Shown: in pieces, positions 1 to 11,291 of the stretch | Layout of the letters: every line of letters begins with the position of its first letter | Position numbering within the stretch: position 1 is the stretch's first letter | Source: Choristoneura fumiferana | Taxonomy: Eukaryota; Arthropoda; Insecta; Lepidoptera; Tortricidae | Direction: 5' to 3' | Length of the DNA stretch: 64,000 nt | Assembly: GCF_025370935.1 (NCBI RefSeq) | Contig: NC_133479.1 | Coordinates: 15,305,213-15,369,212 of the forward strand | Notes under the pieces: model-generated | Databases searched by the model: none | What the model was told of the DNA's origin: nothing | Seen by the model: only the letters and a program-made list of their open reading frames with translations | Made by a program: the position numbers and the translations under genes

Positions 1-599
1 ACAATGAACTGAAAGAATTGTAAATCGGCATGCGTAGCCGTACAGGCACGTTAAGTGATATCTATACATATATCTATATCTTAAATTAACTAAGGAACAT
101 CGTTTAGCTGTTCAACAATGTAAACGTTTACATGTTGTACTTATGCTGTCTTTTGTTTCAATTCCGTTGCTCAGACAGGTCATCGCAAAAACAGATATGG
201 GCAAAAACAAACAAAACAAAAGACAAGTAAAAAAAGCAAAGAACAAGATTCAATAGAGTCGTACGTAATAGCAAAGATTATGAATGATTAACTAAAGCGA
301 ATATTATCGTAATTTAACATTTTACTTTTTTAGGTTGCATATCTGTCAAGTTATGTCACCCGCGGCATTCCTAAAACAGTTTTGTAACATTTGAAATTAC
401 TAAAATTATTTACTTATGGTTATTTATAAATATCCTAAATGTGGTGACATTAGACGCAGTTAATGATGTTAATGGAAATACCTTCACAAACATATGGTAA
501 ATTTTAGGTTACTGTAAGGTTACTTTATTACTTAAACATAGCGCAGTACAAAACAAAATAAAGGTAATAAAAGTAACTAAAACTACATACAAACTAAAC
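1..599. other. AT-rich intergenic DNA, nothing recognised
   Basis: No reading frame of note and no repeat family that I recognise. Poly-A and poly-T runs are the only structure seen. Confidence 0.5.
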
Positions 600-1045
600 T
601 TATAAATAAAAAAGTTGTCCAAAATCACTGCCAGGTGATAAGGTGCTCAGAAGGCTGGCAGCATTACCACGCTGTATGGCAATGCTTAATCTTTGTGCTA
701 AGAAAAAGCCAGCCCTCTGGTCACCCGAAGCCGTAATTAATTGGGACGACAATGATTTATAAATATTCAAAGCACTCAAACCCCAAGGACCCATGGTTTC
801 TACCCCAAACGGCTCAAAAATGTAGGCACTACTGATGCCTACATATTTGCGCCATTTGAGGCATTCCACAGTCTGCAGCGGCACCGGCCCTGTTGGCTGT
901 AGATGGAAGGTGGGACGGCGCGAGTGTGTCGACGCAAGTGGCCTCCCAAAAAAACGGCCCTCCCATTTTCCATGTCATGAGCGTCATGCTGATATTGTGG
1001 ATGAGAAACCCCGATTAGTTGCTGTAGATGCTCATAAAAAGTGTT
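600..1045 (-). pseudogene. Retroelement reverse-transcriptase ORF, broken C-terminal end
   Basis: The minus strand encodes the end of a retroelement polyprotein of a kind widespread in animal genomes. In order it shows WEATCVDTLAPSH (about 905-945, one frame) and then, in another frame, FEPFGVETMGPWG, SGDQRAGFFLAQRLS and IQRGNAASLL before a stop at 600. The motif order matches what I know of the region after the reverse-transcriptase core in these elements. The shift between the WEATCVDT part and the FEPFGVET part, near 880, is a frameshift, and a further break lies near 990, so this is a dead copy. The region is richer in GC than its flanks. A second, shorter copy of the same C-terminus lies at 34503-34613 and again at 48684-48794. 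The exact clade is not assigned. Confidence 0.75.
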
Positions 1046-1258
1046 CAACTTAGTGTACAAAAATTAGGTTGGCATACGGGACGTCGAACAGAATCTTTAA
1101 TTTTTCTTCTTTGAACACAATAACAATGAGAATCTACTAACGGCCATGACAAAAAAAAAAGTCGCTGGAAGCAAATAATAATAATCAATCCATTTAGTTC
1201 GAGCAACTTGGCCCATACAATAAATACCTTACAGACTAACATACATTTATAATCAATA

Positions 1259-1576
1259 TTATTTAAAACTAATTAAGTAGGTCACAAAACGGGTCGCATT
1301 CATCTGCGGCATGGTGCCCCTGAACCCCCGGAACATAACGTCTTTTGGCCGAAAGGCAACACTCGCGATGGTCCCCATCAGCAGCCGCGGCACGCGCACC
1401 ACAAACGAGCTGAAGTGCACGTAGTGGCGCGACTGAAGCTGGAAAACCCTCAGCGTGTATCCGCAAAGTAATTGTTTCAGTTCACAAAAATAGAACTCAA
1501 ATATGGAGATAGCACCTAAGTTGTCTTTGATAAATAGTACAGCTTCTAAAACGATAGAATTGAGTGTGATTGACAC
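1259..1576 (-). other. GC-rich coding-like segment, family not recognised
   Basis: A 105-codon open frame on the minus strand with a clearly higher GC content than its surroundings. It contains FRPKDVMFRGFRG and is basic and hydrophobic. I do not recognise it. Because it lies between two retroelement ends (600-1045 on - and 1577-2125 on +) it is more likely another repeat fragment than a host gene. The plus strand also reads for some distance without stops, so the coding strand is uncertain. Confidence 0.3.
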
Positions 1577-2125
1577 CGGATGCGCAACTGGACTTTACTA
1601 CAGCTTTTTTATAAACCTCAATTGTTGCTTTTGTAGGGGAATTTAGTCCAAAGATGAAACACAGGGAAGCTTTAAGTTCCATCTTACAGCCTGGGTGAAA
1701 CCAAAAAGTCGTCTCTGGGAAATGGCATTCGTTTTTATAATAAAATTCCAAAAAATATTACAAATGAAACGGATACGAAATTCAGATCTATGGTCAAGAA
1801 GACATTAATATCTAAAGCGTATTATAAAGTTAATGATTATATCATGGACAGGTACATTTGGAAATAATTCCGATCCGCATTAGCGATCCCTTCAAATAGC
1901 GAACCTACTGTGTTTATTTTTAACACAAAAAGTTGTGTTAAATACTAGTGATATATGATATAATTTAATAATATTGTAAATCTGTTTAAAAAAATATACC
2001 TCGTTGAGTTTCTTGCCGGATTCTTCTCAACAGAGGTTTTTCCGAACCGGTGGTAGGTTTTTTGATCATAAGTGCTGGTTATAGCCTTAATTGAATAAAA
2101 ATATTTCGAGTTTGACTTTGACGTA
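1577..2125 (+). mobile_element. Non-LTR retrotransposon 3' end (Jockey/CR1-like), 5'-truncated
   Basis: From about 1706 to the TAA at 1865-1867 the plus strand encodes a typical LINE C-terminus: GNGIRFYNKIPKNI, then KFRSMVKKTLISKAYYKVND. It is followed by a 3' untranslated part that contains the widespread lepidopteran segment TTTCTTGCCGGATTCTTCTC and CCGAACCGGTGGTAG (about 2007-2055), ending at a TTGAATAAA-like polyadenylation signal near 2090-2125. Only the last part of the element is present, as is usual for target-primed reverse transcription. The Jockey/CR1 label is by recollection of the family and could be off by a clade. Confidence 0.8.
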
Positions 2126-2374
2126 CTTAACAACGAAAATGCTACTACTTTCTTAGTTAAAAAAAGTAAGAATTTGACCCATCAATAAGATATCGAGCAC
2201 TAACTACAATGACCTTGCCCGTGCCGTGTTTAGTGTCGGGATTTCCCTTCGACCTTCTTATCAGTAGTTCTTGGGTTATCCATTATTTACTTAAACTCGA
2301 AGGGCGGAGTGAGCAAAAACCAGACAGATGTGGTATTTTCTTCGGGCGGCAGTAAAAACACATTAAATGAGTAA

Positions 2375-2492
2375 ATTTCAGCTATCTATATGCAGACTTG
2401 TGATGTGCAAACAGACAGATGGACAGCGAAGCCACAGTTATACGGTTCCGTTTGTTATTTTCACCCTTTTTGTACGGAACCCTAAAAATGTT
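2375..2492 (+). repeat. Dispersed lepidopteran repeat, 3' tail
   Basis: Contains the phrases AACAGACAGATGGACAG and GTACGGAACCCTAAAAATG that end a very common lepidopteran dispersed repeat. Longer and shorter relatives lie at 60196-60510 and 16725-16832. Confidence 0.6.
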
Positions 2493-2985
2493 CGTCTATA
2501 ATTTTAGAAATGTCATAATTTGACGCCGTCCGTATGTTACTGGTAGCCACAACAGAATTCGTATTTTTTTAACACTTTAATTGCAGATGGAACTTTTTTA
2601 TTGTATTGAATATGCATTTAATCTAGTCGTCCTCATTTCCAACGAGTAAATAAATCCAAGTAAATATTATTCGCTTGTTTATTTGTTCGCGAGGGTAATT
2701 GCACTGCAATGTAAATTGTGATAAATAGATTGGAAAGGGCAAGGTACAGCTCATTCGTAGAATACTGACTAATATTGTTTATTTTGAAACATGTCTAGCT
2801 AAACTCAATTTAAGACGTGCTTTATCCGGGTCAATATATTTAATATAATATTGTTTATTATTGTGAATGTGAGTTTTTTGTTAACCTGTCACGCTAAAAG
2901 TACAATACAGTACAAATTACTCTTTATTGAACACCTCATTTGAAACATATACCCCAGCCCTATTTATTTGTCTCTAAGGTAAGGA
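2493..2985. other. AT-rich intergenic DNA, nothing recognised
   Basis: No open frame over 60 codons and no recognised repeat. Confidence 0.5.
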
Positions 2986-2987
2986 TA

Positions 2988-3040
2988 GCCCTAATGATCG
3001 CCGACCTCCGATAGGAGAGGGCACCGGAAGAAGAAGACCC
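2988..3040 (+). repeat. LINE 3'-terminal fragment
   Basis: A short piece ending in GAAGAAGAAG, preceded by GCCGACCTCCGATAGGAGAG, which resembles the last codons and tail of an RTE-like LINE. Short, so tentative. Confidence 0.35.
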
Positions 3041-3042
3041 CC

Positions 3043-3175
3043 TATTTCACAATCCATTGATAAAACTTATTTCACGGATAAATGTGATGCCGTCTCTGTT
3101 TACTTTGTTTGAATAGACAGAGACGGCATCACATTTATCCGTCAATTAAAATTAATCAATGGGTGGTGAAACAGC
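3043..3175. mobile_element. Foldback MITE
   Basis: A long inverted repeat: 25-bp perfect arms at 3075-3099 and 3117-3141 around a 17-nt loop. The arms continue imperfectly outward to about 3050 and 3172 (CCATTGAT against ATCAATGG). The core CCGTCTCTGT/ACAGAGACGG is a common lepidopteran palindrome. There is no coding capacity. Confidence 0.8.
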
Positions 3176-3230
3176 CCTTTGTATGTATAACTATCACTCT
3201 ATAATCATCCATAAACACTACGTAAATCTC

Positions 3231-3317
3231 ATCATCTCGGCCTATCCCACTGCGGGTCACAGACCTCCTCTCAGACTGAGAGAGCTTGGGCCGTTATTTC
3301 CACGCGGCCCCAATGTA
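3231..3317 (-). repeat. tRNA-derived SINE, 3' fragment
   Basis: Matches the 3' body of the SINE at 14066-14366 in reverse: CCCACTGCGGGTCACAGACC and ACTGAGAGAGCTTGGGCC followed by CCACGCGGCCCCA. The tRNA-like head is missing. Confidence 0.65.
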
Positions 3318-3419
3318 GATTGAAAATTGAAACGTTAATCTTAATCAAGTTTAAAACTTCTTTGATGCGGTTATATTCTTTGGGTTCTCATGAGGTAAGA
3401 CTTATGCGTGATCGGATAT

Positions 3420-3715
3420 AGTACCTAATTTATACCATTAATACGTATTTGACCACTCCTGAATTGGTCGTATCCTGTATATTATTGTAAATAATTATAA
3501 GATATACAGACAATGTTTAGCGAAGAGAATTATTAATTCGGTTGAAAACAGGATTTATACTGATGTTTTGAAAAATTTATACCTATGTCTGTTTCTTTCT
3601 AAAATGCTTTTCTATGTAAGCAACAGGTATGATGCTACTTGCATGTGACGTCACATGCAAGTAATTATTGTCTTTCTCTTTCTAGACTCGAATTGCAAAC
3701 CTTTATAACTCTGTG
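3420..3715 (+). repeat. Dispersed repeat carrying a 28-bp palindrome
   Basis: This segment is recognisably the same as 44091-44575 (and its second copy at 58319-58790). Shared parts are CTCCTGAATT (near 3460), AGCGAAGA...TTCGGTTGAAAA (near 3520-3550), AAATGCTTTTCTAT (near 3602) and CCTTTATAACTCTGT (near 3700). At 3636-3663 lies a perfect 28-bp palindrome centred on TGACGTCA. The element class is unknown. It has no open frame, and the palindrome is the best preserved part. Confidence 0.65.
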
Positions 3716-3728
3716 TGTCTGTGTAAGA

Positions 3729-3987
3729 AGCCATGGTGGCATAGTGGTTTGACCTATCGCCTCTCAAGCAGAGGATCGTGGGTTCAAACCCCAACTCGCA
3801 CCTCTGAGTTTTTGGAAATTCCTGTGCGAAATTACATTTGAAATTTACCACGAGCTTTACGGTGAAGGAAAACATTGTGAGGAAACCTGCACAAACCTGC
3901 AAAGCATTTTAGTGGTGTGCGTGAAGTTCTCAATCCGCACCGGGAGGCCTGTGCCCAGCACTGGGACGGTACATAGGCTGGGATGAT
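3729..3987 (+). mobile_element. tRNA-derived SINE (internally deleted)
   Basis: A tRNA-like head with an A-box-like GTGGCATAGTGG (3736-3747) and a B-box-like GGTTCAAACCC (about 3781-3791) gives the RNA polymerase III promoter layout. It is followed by the family body (ATTACATTTGAAATTTACCA) and the end GGCTGGGATGAT. Compared with the intact copy at 14066-14366 it lacks about 50 bases of the 3' body between CAATCCGCAC and GGAGGCCTG. Confidence 0.85.
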
Positions 3988-4714
3988 AAATCTGTTCTAC
4001 GTAAAGGTAGCTTAAAATTGTTCTATATATTTGATAAGATTAATTGTCTTTAAATTTAAAATAAAAATAAAATACTCGAACACCGTATTCTGTGTGTCCA
4101 TTAACCAAAAAGCTTAACATGTATGATACTGATAATGATAATTTATTTATTTACAGAGAACATGGTACAAGATAAACAGTCCTAAAAGTATAGAAGGCTC
4201 TCACATTCTGCGGCGATTGCGACATGTAAAATTAACACATTAATTAATTGCAAAATATAATTCATGGCAATAAAAAAAAAACAAATATCACATCATTTCG
4301 GTACTAAAGCGAAAGCTAATTTCTTTAACTTTTCTATACCACACTGACACTTAATGTCGTTACCTGCTAGTGAAAGGCTACGGAAAAACATTTTTGCACA
4401 AGTTTTTCCATTTTTCTTTGTAAGACAATGAATCATTCGGTTTTTGTGTGTCCTCGCCAATAACTGTCAGGGCTCATCTTCATTCCGGGAGTAACGAATA
4501 TAATAAACACCAGGACAATAGTCTCAATGGAACATTGAATTTATTTTGTGCCAAGCCTGGTTATTGCTTTGTTTTGCTTTATTGGCTCTGAAAGTTTTTT
4601 TTTTTTCTACTTTACAAGCTTTTATTGCATTGTTTATTCGGGCTAAATATTGTAAGTTGTACGGCACCTGCTTTTGGTAGGTAGTTGAATCGACTTGAAA
4701 GATACCTACGGATA
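3988..4714. other. AT-rich intergenic DNA, nothing recognised
   Basis: No supported gene or repeat family seen. Confidence 0.5.
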
Positions 4715-4940
4715 CGTAAATAAGGAATTACCAACGAGAGTATATTAGAAGCCCGAAGTCGAAGACTAAGGGCTTTAATGAGTCGATGTTCGTAATTTTA
4801 GTGCGCGCATGTTTTTCATCATATTTGCGAGTATAATTTTATATTTGTAAAAGAAAAAATATAATCCTTCCAAATATTGGCGATACCTTACGCTGCGCTC
4901 TTAGCAGCGCCGCCCTCCCCCTCTCTCAGCGTGTGCCTGA
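4715..4940 (+). repeat. Dispersed repeat (GCCCGAAGTCGAAGAC family)
   Basis: Shares AGAAGCCCGAAGTCGAAGAC, GGGCTTTAATGAGTCGATG and ATATTTGTAAAAGAAAAA with 41301-41750 and 55498-55978. The homology runs into the GC-rich part with GCTCTTAGCAGCGCC. Short inverted pieces (AATTAC...GTAATT) lie inside. Element class unknown. Confidence 0.65.
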
Positions 4941-4964
4941 GCCACACACTTTAAAAAAAAAACC

Positions 4965-5335
4965 TCAGAGCATCAGATCAGAGCCAAAAAAGTTGCGGAC
5001 GCTAGGTGGCGCTGATGTCGTGCACAGAGCCAATAGATTTACGTATTGTTTTTCTTCTCAAGGGAGTTATGGCTTAATTTTAAAAAGTACACCTACATAC
5101 TTTTTAAAATTAAGCCTACCTACCTACGTCATTCAGAGGTGCAAGTCAGCCTACGTTTTATATACATACATCTTTAAAACTTAGCTATAACCCAATTTTA
5201 CACCATAAAAAAAATCCACGGATCATGAAACTTCGTTATTTTATATTTTAAATTTATATCAAATTGTTTTGAAATCATTTTAGTAAATATTTTTTTAGCA
5301 TGTTAGAATAAATATGCTCTGATCTGATGCTCTGA
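4965..5335. mobile_element. Nested inverted-repeat element (MITE-like)
   Basis: The outer arms are a perfect 20-bp inverted repeat at 4965-4984 and 5316-5335 (CAGAGCATCAGATCAGAGC and its reverse complement). Inside is a second perfect 19-bp inverted repeat at 5071-5089 and 5098-5116 (GGCTTAATTTTAAAAAGTA) with an 8-base loop. The 83-codon open frame crossing it has no recognisable content. Confidence 0.6.
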
Positions 5336-7016
5336 CGTTTTGAAATTTCATCGCGACATTGTGACAAAAATCAAACCTATAACGTATTAATTTATAATAA
5401 AAACTTACTGTGATACCGTGATTTGGGTGGACGAAAGGTTGTGAATTCATTTTTGGTCATTAAAATTAAATGTGGTAAGTAAAATGTATTCAAAAAGTGT
5501 GTTTATTTTCGTAATGTCAGGGTTTGTTTACTTCATGTTTAGTTGTACTTTTACTGTAAAACGAAAAGACAAAGCTATCTTATTGGTTTCTTTGAATAAT
5601 AGTAAAATTATATAATTGTTCTTATATCGCTAGTAATAAATTAAATATCGTTTTCAGATCAAAATGAGTATAATTTTGAAGACCGGTTTTGTGAGTATCA
5701 CTCAATATAAAATTTCAACCAAAAACCATTTCATAAGGAAAATTGTTGCTGAACATGTGCGAGATGTAGAGTAATTAAGAACAAAACAGGGACGTGACGT
5801 GATGTTCAGTAATTCAAGCACGCATCATATCATAACACAAACATCTATAACTAAAATTAGGTAGTTAAAGTCTATACAAATTGCTTTTTTAATGACAGAT
5901 TCATATATGAGTATGACAGATGACAGAGCCAAGATTATTTCATCTTTTGGCCACTATGAGCGCTGCGATAGATTTCATTACCTCCACCTAGTGATGATGA
6001 TTTAAAAGTAGTTGTATGTAGAAAAAGTACTGTAAGTATATAACGTTGCATAACTTGGTCTTAAACAAGATTTGCATAAAATACTATTAATTTCAGTGCC
6101 CATTGCACAGTCGTACACTTTTCAATTTGTACATTTGGCACTAAATACTTAACCAAGTTCCCTAATAATGAATAAATGAAAATGTCACTCATTGAGTACA
6201 ACAATTGGGATGCACAAAAAAAAACCTACAGTTTTTATCTTATTTTTGGAAAGAATAGGATATTTTAAGATACCATTTTCATTGATTTTGAATTTGGATG
6301 AGTATTTATGTTTTTATACATTTTTTACGAAATACGCTGGATGACGTCACAGTGAGACAGCCACATTCCATTGCCTGGAAAAATTCAGGTCGTACACAAC
6401 ATAATCTGTGGCATAACAATTTGACAATAACTCAAGCACGGTTTAGGGTCCTAAATGAACCATGACAAATAGTTTTATTTTATTTCTCTTCTTTTAGCTT
6501 CGATTATTCCTTTGTTTATTTAATGGTGTGATAGTAAATAGATATCTTTTTAAAAATCTGATATTTAAATTCTTTTGTATTTACTTGTAACATAGTAATT
6601 TAATAATTTAATTTGTAAAAATACATTGGAAATACTCGTATACATTTCGGACTTTACGATAAATGACAACTGTTTAAGGCCAGTTGCGCATCATGTGATT
6701 AAAGTTCTATCTTTGTCACTCTTTGCTATTATAAGCAGGACAGGAACATTTCAAACTGTCAATTTGCTTAAGAGTGTAGACCTGCTTTACAACTGCCTTT
6801 GTGACGAGATACTCCAGAGGTCAAATGAGGGTCATTACTTAAATTTTGTTTATTTAAATCAGTTTATCACATTTTTGGAATCTGATTTCTGAAAACGCTT
6901 CACAAAGCCTATTTCTCTAAATGGTTTTCGATTTATTATATGTTGTCAAAAATTGGGACATCCCAATTGATTGACTCCTTCGGGTACTGTCGTATTCCGC
7001 TTGAGATACGACATTT
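5336..7016. other. AT-rich intergenic DNA, nothing recognised
   Basis: Contains one 88-codon open frame (6626-6892, +) of unremarkable composition that I do not regard as a gene. No repeat family was recognised with confidence. Confidence 0.5.
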
Positions 7017-7277
7017 CCCGATGGAAATTTGGCTAAGTGGTTAGAGAACCTGACAACAAAGCTTGAGGTCTCGGGTTGGATTCCCGGCCGGGGCAGATAT
7101 TTGCATGAATAATACAAGTTTGTTCTCGGGTCATGGATGTTTAATATGTATTTAAATATGTATTTATCTACATAAGTATGTTTATCCGTTGCCTAGTATC
7201 CATAGTACAACCTTTGCTTAGCTTGGGACTAGGTCAATTGGTGTCAAGTGTCCCATGATATTTATTTATTTATTTTA
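7017..7277 (+). mobile_element. tRNA-derived SINE, second family
   Basis: The head carries an A-box TGGCTAAGTGG (7030-7040) and a B-box GGTTGGATTCC (7074-7084). The body ends GGGACTAGGTCAATTGGTGT...CCCATGATATTTATTTATTTATTTT, a TTTA-type tail. The same 3' part, without the tRNA head, is at 39459-39565 and 53661-53765. This copy looks full length. Confidence 0.8.
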
Positions 7278-7689
7278 ATACATTATGCACTGTATCTGTG
7301 CCTAGCTGAATATCACTTAGTACAACCAGTTCAAGTAACTTCAAAAATAAGTGCTTTCAGCTTGACTCGTGCAAAATGTGAACGTTTTACTACCTCAAGT
7401 GTAATTTCCTCAGGTAGACTCGCATGTCGCCTCCGGACGTCGTCATCTTTTGACATAGTGCCGCAATACATTCGCGCTGGTGGCTTTCTAGTCGTCTAAA
7501 TGTGCGGGATGAAAAATTGCAGGCTCACGCGGTACTTTGTAAGTGAGTTTGGTGACATTATCGTTGGGTTTGATTGCTCTGTAGATTGTTAAATTTGTGG
7601 CGAGGTGATTTGAATGCATTTCAAAGTTTGAATGTTTTTCTTGATTTTGCGAACGGCGTACAGAGAACACAATAACTAATCGTGCTGCA
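7278..7689. other. No supported gene
   Basis: Open frames of 83 and 108 codons overlap here on opposite strands. The minus-strand one starts inside the LINE tail at 7690-7817, which argues against a gene. No family recognised. Confidence 0.4.
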
Positions 7690-7817
7690 CCTTTTACAAC
7701 CGAACAGTACAATACAATACAATTATTCATTATTGCATACATCATTTTAGCACACAAAATGCGGGTAGACAATAGGCAGTAGGCGCTTAAAAACGATCTC
7801 TTCCGAACAACCATTTG
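7690..7817 (-). mobile_element. LINE 3' end fragment (CR1-like)
   Basis: On the minus strand: TACCCAAATGGTTGTTCGGA, AGAGATCG and CTATTGTCTACCC, followed by a TGTATTGTATTG-type tail. This is the same 3' end as 37833-37973 (TGGTTGTCTGGAAGAGATCG...CTATTGTCTACCC...GCAATAAAGAATATTTG). Confidence 0.65.
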
Positions 7818-9322
7818 GGTACCGGAACATATAATTATCTCAGTAATTAATTAGGTAGGTAGTAGGAGCGTAGTGTTTGCTCCGAGATTCTTCATAGAGA
7901 GAGATCTTTGACTAAAATAGTTTGCAAATTAAATATTTATTAAGATAAAAATAAAACAAGCAGAAATAATACTAAATATTACAAACTAAATCAAAATCAA
8001 TTCACATTGTAGAATGTTCTCATAGTTCTTTATTACTTATCATAATAATTCTGTACCAATTTATTACAGGAAAACGTATGGTATTTTTAAATATATATTT
8101 TAAACGTTTGACTATGTCATTTCCAATGTTAGAAGACCCGTATTGCGTACATTTTGCTTAGGAGCAGAGCTATGCTAACACTGGATTATCACAGATATCT
8201 ACCTATAAATTTGTACGAAACCCTTAACGCGAGAGTCCAATTCGCACCTAACCGGTTTTTCAAAGTAGTGACAAAATATAGCTTGGTTTTCGACCCTGGA
8301 CTAACCATTAGAACATGCATCAATATTAATTACCTATATGTACTGTTTACTATTACACATACTACATCGGTCTCGGTAATGATAACCTAGGTTAATTAAG
8401 AATTAATACAAACCGGAATAGGTTACATTGAATAAATTGAGTAAATATTAAAAGACGCCGGGTACAACAAACCGACATTGTTATTATGTAGAGAGTTAGC
8501 CAACTTCGGAAGTTTCCAAATGTTGTTTACCTTCCGTGTATGCCAGAGTAATCATTTAAACAAACCCATACATTGTTAGATGAATGAAGCTTAACAATGT
8601 AATTTGGAACAAGATTATGAATAATAGGTACCTAAGTAGTTATTTTATAAAAATCAGCATCACATCAAACAGCGAACATTATCTTGTATTCTAATGCAAA
8701 ATAAGCTGCACAGTATTTTAAGGGGTAATTTAAAAATGTTCAGCTCATAATAACGCAAAGATTAAAACTTTCCAAATGTCTTAAGCTGTGAACACTCAGA
8801 GAGTTGCGATTAATAAGTACCTACCTGGATACAAAGGCTGTTCAACAAAGGATTAAATTAGTTAGATTAATGCTGCGTCTTCGCTTTTGTCTCAGTTGGA
8901 AGCGCTAAGTGACAACTCAGGAAGTATCTTCTTTTTATTTAATGGTGGTTTAAATTTCAAATGCCTTTATGTTGCTTTCAAACTCTGTACCTACCTACTC
9001 CATTTCTTTCCAGGTATTTTCAAACCAAGTCTTTTCCGCTTTTAGTAAAACACCATGATAATATTGAAAGAGCTTGTGCCATCTTAAATGTTAAATACTT
9101 TGCAAGCGAGTATGTTTTCTCTGTTCCACAAAAGAAAATAGCGTATAATGAAGCGGAAAATAAATAAGCGCATTACTTACCTACTCTTCAAGTTACAAAA
9201 TTGAAAAAGTTGTTCAAGTTTTTAAATTTTAGTTTGTTTTTATTCGTTTACACTCCGTTGGTTTGTCATTCATGATAATTATTATTTTTTATTGGCGAGT
9301 ACGTGGTACTTTTTTTAAAAAC
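7818..9322. other. AT-rich intergenic DNA, nothing recognised
   Basis: Two short open frames (78 and 68 codons, +) show no recognisable content. No repeat family seen. Confidence 0.5.
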
Positions 9323-9517
9323 TAGCCGTATCGCGGCTTCGCACGCGTATACCATTAGGCCCAGTACCTAATTGAGTTGAAATTCCGAGATTTCGCAAAA
9401 AAACCCGTGGTAATTCCCATCGTGATATTCAATAATGTCCCAGTACCTAATTGAGTTGAAATTCCGAGATTTCGCAAAAAAACCCGTGGTAATTCCCATC
9501 GTGATATTCAATAATGT
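9323..9517 (+). repeat. Dispersed-repeat fragment with a perfect 79-bp tandem duplication
   Basis: Starts with ACTAGCCGTATCGCGGCTTC, the head of a common lepidopteran dispersed repeat (see 39055-39268). Bases 9360-9438 are then repeated exactly at 9439-9517: a 79-bp unit starting CCCAGTACCTAATTGAG and ending CAATAATGT, with no mismatch that I can see. Confidence 0.9.
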
Positions 9518-9639
9518 TGTTTCTTGTATCTAAACCTAGCAGGTATTATTAAAGGCGCTAAAGTTATATAGAATAGTTTATAAATTCATTAGATTTTCTT
9601 AAATTTTATAATTTCCTGCACAATTTTCGTAATTATAAG

Positions 9640-9905
9640 TTTTTATTTAACTTGGCATGTGTGTATGTACCTATGTGTGGGTCAAATCTTGCAAGTTAAA
9701 TTCGATGAACATTCAGTGGCCGCATTGGCTTTAAATTTGGCATACTTATGTTAATTGTGTGACAATAAAATAATCTGGCAGTGACATCCTGGTGGTCCGG
9801 CCAAGATCGTCTCCGCAGGACGGAACTCCACAATGGTTAATGGAACAATGCAAGTACAGTTAACAAAAAGTACAAGCAGCAAAAAAAGCTTGTATTTAAA
9901 AATGA
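9640..9905 (+). repeat. Dispersed lepidopteran repeat
   Basis: Contains GTCAAATCTTGCAAGTTAAA and GGTGGTCCGGCCAAGATCG...CAGGACGGAACTCC, phrases that I recognise as a high-copy lepidopteran repeat. No coding potential seen. A relative of the first half is at 17860-17985. Confidence 0.6.
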
Positions 9906-11291
9906 TTTTTCTAACAGAAACTTATTTTTTTCGTTAGTATATACCTTCTACAAAGTATTAGAAAATGAAAGAAAAGAGTTGAATGAAATCGATAAAGTCT
10001 TTCTCAAGTTATGGCGTAACCAAGGGAAATAGAGATTAATTATCATATTTATACTTAGCTAAGATTATCGCTTTAGCTAAGATACATAGAATAGTTTGAC
10101 CTGTCGATCGATTTATTTAAGCGACTCAGCACTTTCTATGAAATCTCTCTAAAAGAGAAACATGTTGCAACTTTCAGAAGGTCGGTTCTTGTTTTTGCAG
10201 ACACTCCAATAATACACAAACAGGTTTAGCAAACGATGCCAGACACTTTATTTTACAAGATTTCATTTCTCGTCAAATAGATGGAATAAAATACAATGAA
10301 AATGAATGATAAAAGAATGAAAACTGCTTTCAGATTCGATCATAATCCAATACTGCAATCAACTTTGAAGTTGATAGGTACATACAGCTGATAGTTTATT
10401 GTAGGTACAATTGAAATACAAGCGCCAACTATTTCAAGACATTTCGATACTCCAATGCTATGTAACGTGGAATCCCGTATCCGATTTAAACTGGTTTGAC
10501 CCAGTCTCTCGATCTCGGACGATTAGAGTGAGTCTCAATTATTTATCAACAAAATATACGGAAACTATAAGTGGCTAGTAGGTGCGTGGTGAAGAGATAA
10601 AGTTAACTTCTGAGACCGCATTAGGAGAAAAGAAAGAGCGAAATAGTACGTAATGTCGTCCGTCTCAACAATAGATAGGTACATTCAAAATATAAATTTA
10701 TTACCTATTCAAAATCAACATCAAGTTAACTAAATATTGCCTTTATTTATTTAGTTAATTCAGTACGTTTATGTACTCTGTGAGTACGTTAAGACACCAT
10801 ACCATGAAAATGAGAGTAACTTGTAGAAATCAATAAACAACAGCAAATGCCACGATTCTGCAAGTCCAATAGAATACAAATGTTTTTATTTCTGATCATT
10901 ACAATCTTTTAGTAAAATAAATAAAAAGTTTTACAATTAAGAAAAGATTAAAAGCAAAAACAACGAAATCCTCCAATTTACAGTAATATCAAATATTTTG
11001 ACGCTACGTTCTATTCTTTATACATCAGACCCACTTCACCTGTACTACGTCATATCTCGTGATATATGCCACTTCCGAATACATTAGTGTAACGTCTACT
11101 TAAGCGTGATAAACGGTAAACGTCTTGATATGACAAGCATAACATTTAGGAGATACATGTCATAATACTTATAAAATCACAAATCGTAATACACAATATT
11201 CTCAAAACAATATTAATCTCACTTCATTATCTGTTTTTATTTCTGAAGATAATTTTAGGGCTACTTACAGCAAAAAAACTCAAGTTGTAGG
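9906..11291. other. AT-rich intergenic DNA, nothing recognised
   Basis: No open frame over 60 codons and no recognised repeat. Confidence 0.5.

Noticed and set aside
3781..3791. tRNA gene suggested by the B-box
   Set aside because: No cloverleaf can be completed; the boxes belong to a SINE head.
4933..5184. 83-codon frame on the plus strand
   Set aside because: It runs through the nested inverted repeats; no protein-like features.
9360..9517. Start of a CRISPR-like array or satellite
   Set aside because: Only two units, no spacer, and a eukaryotic setting.
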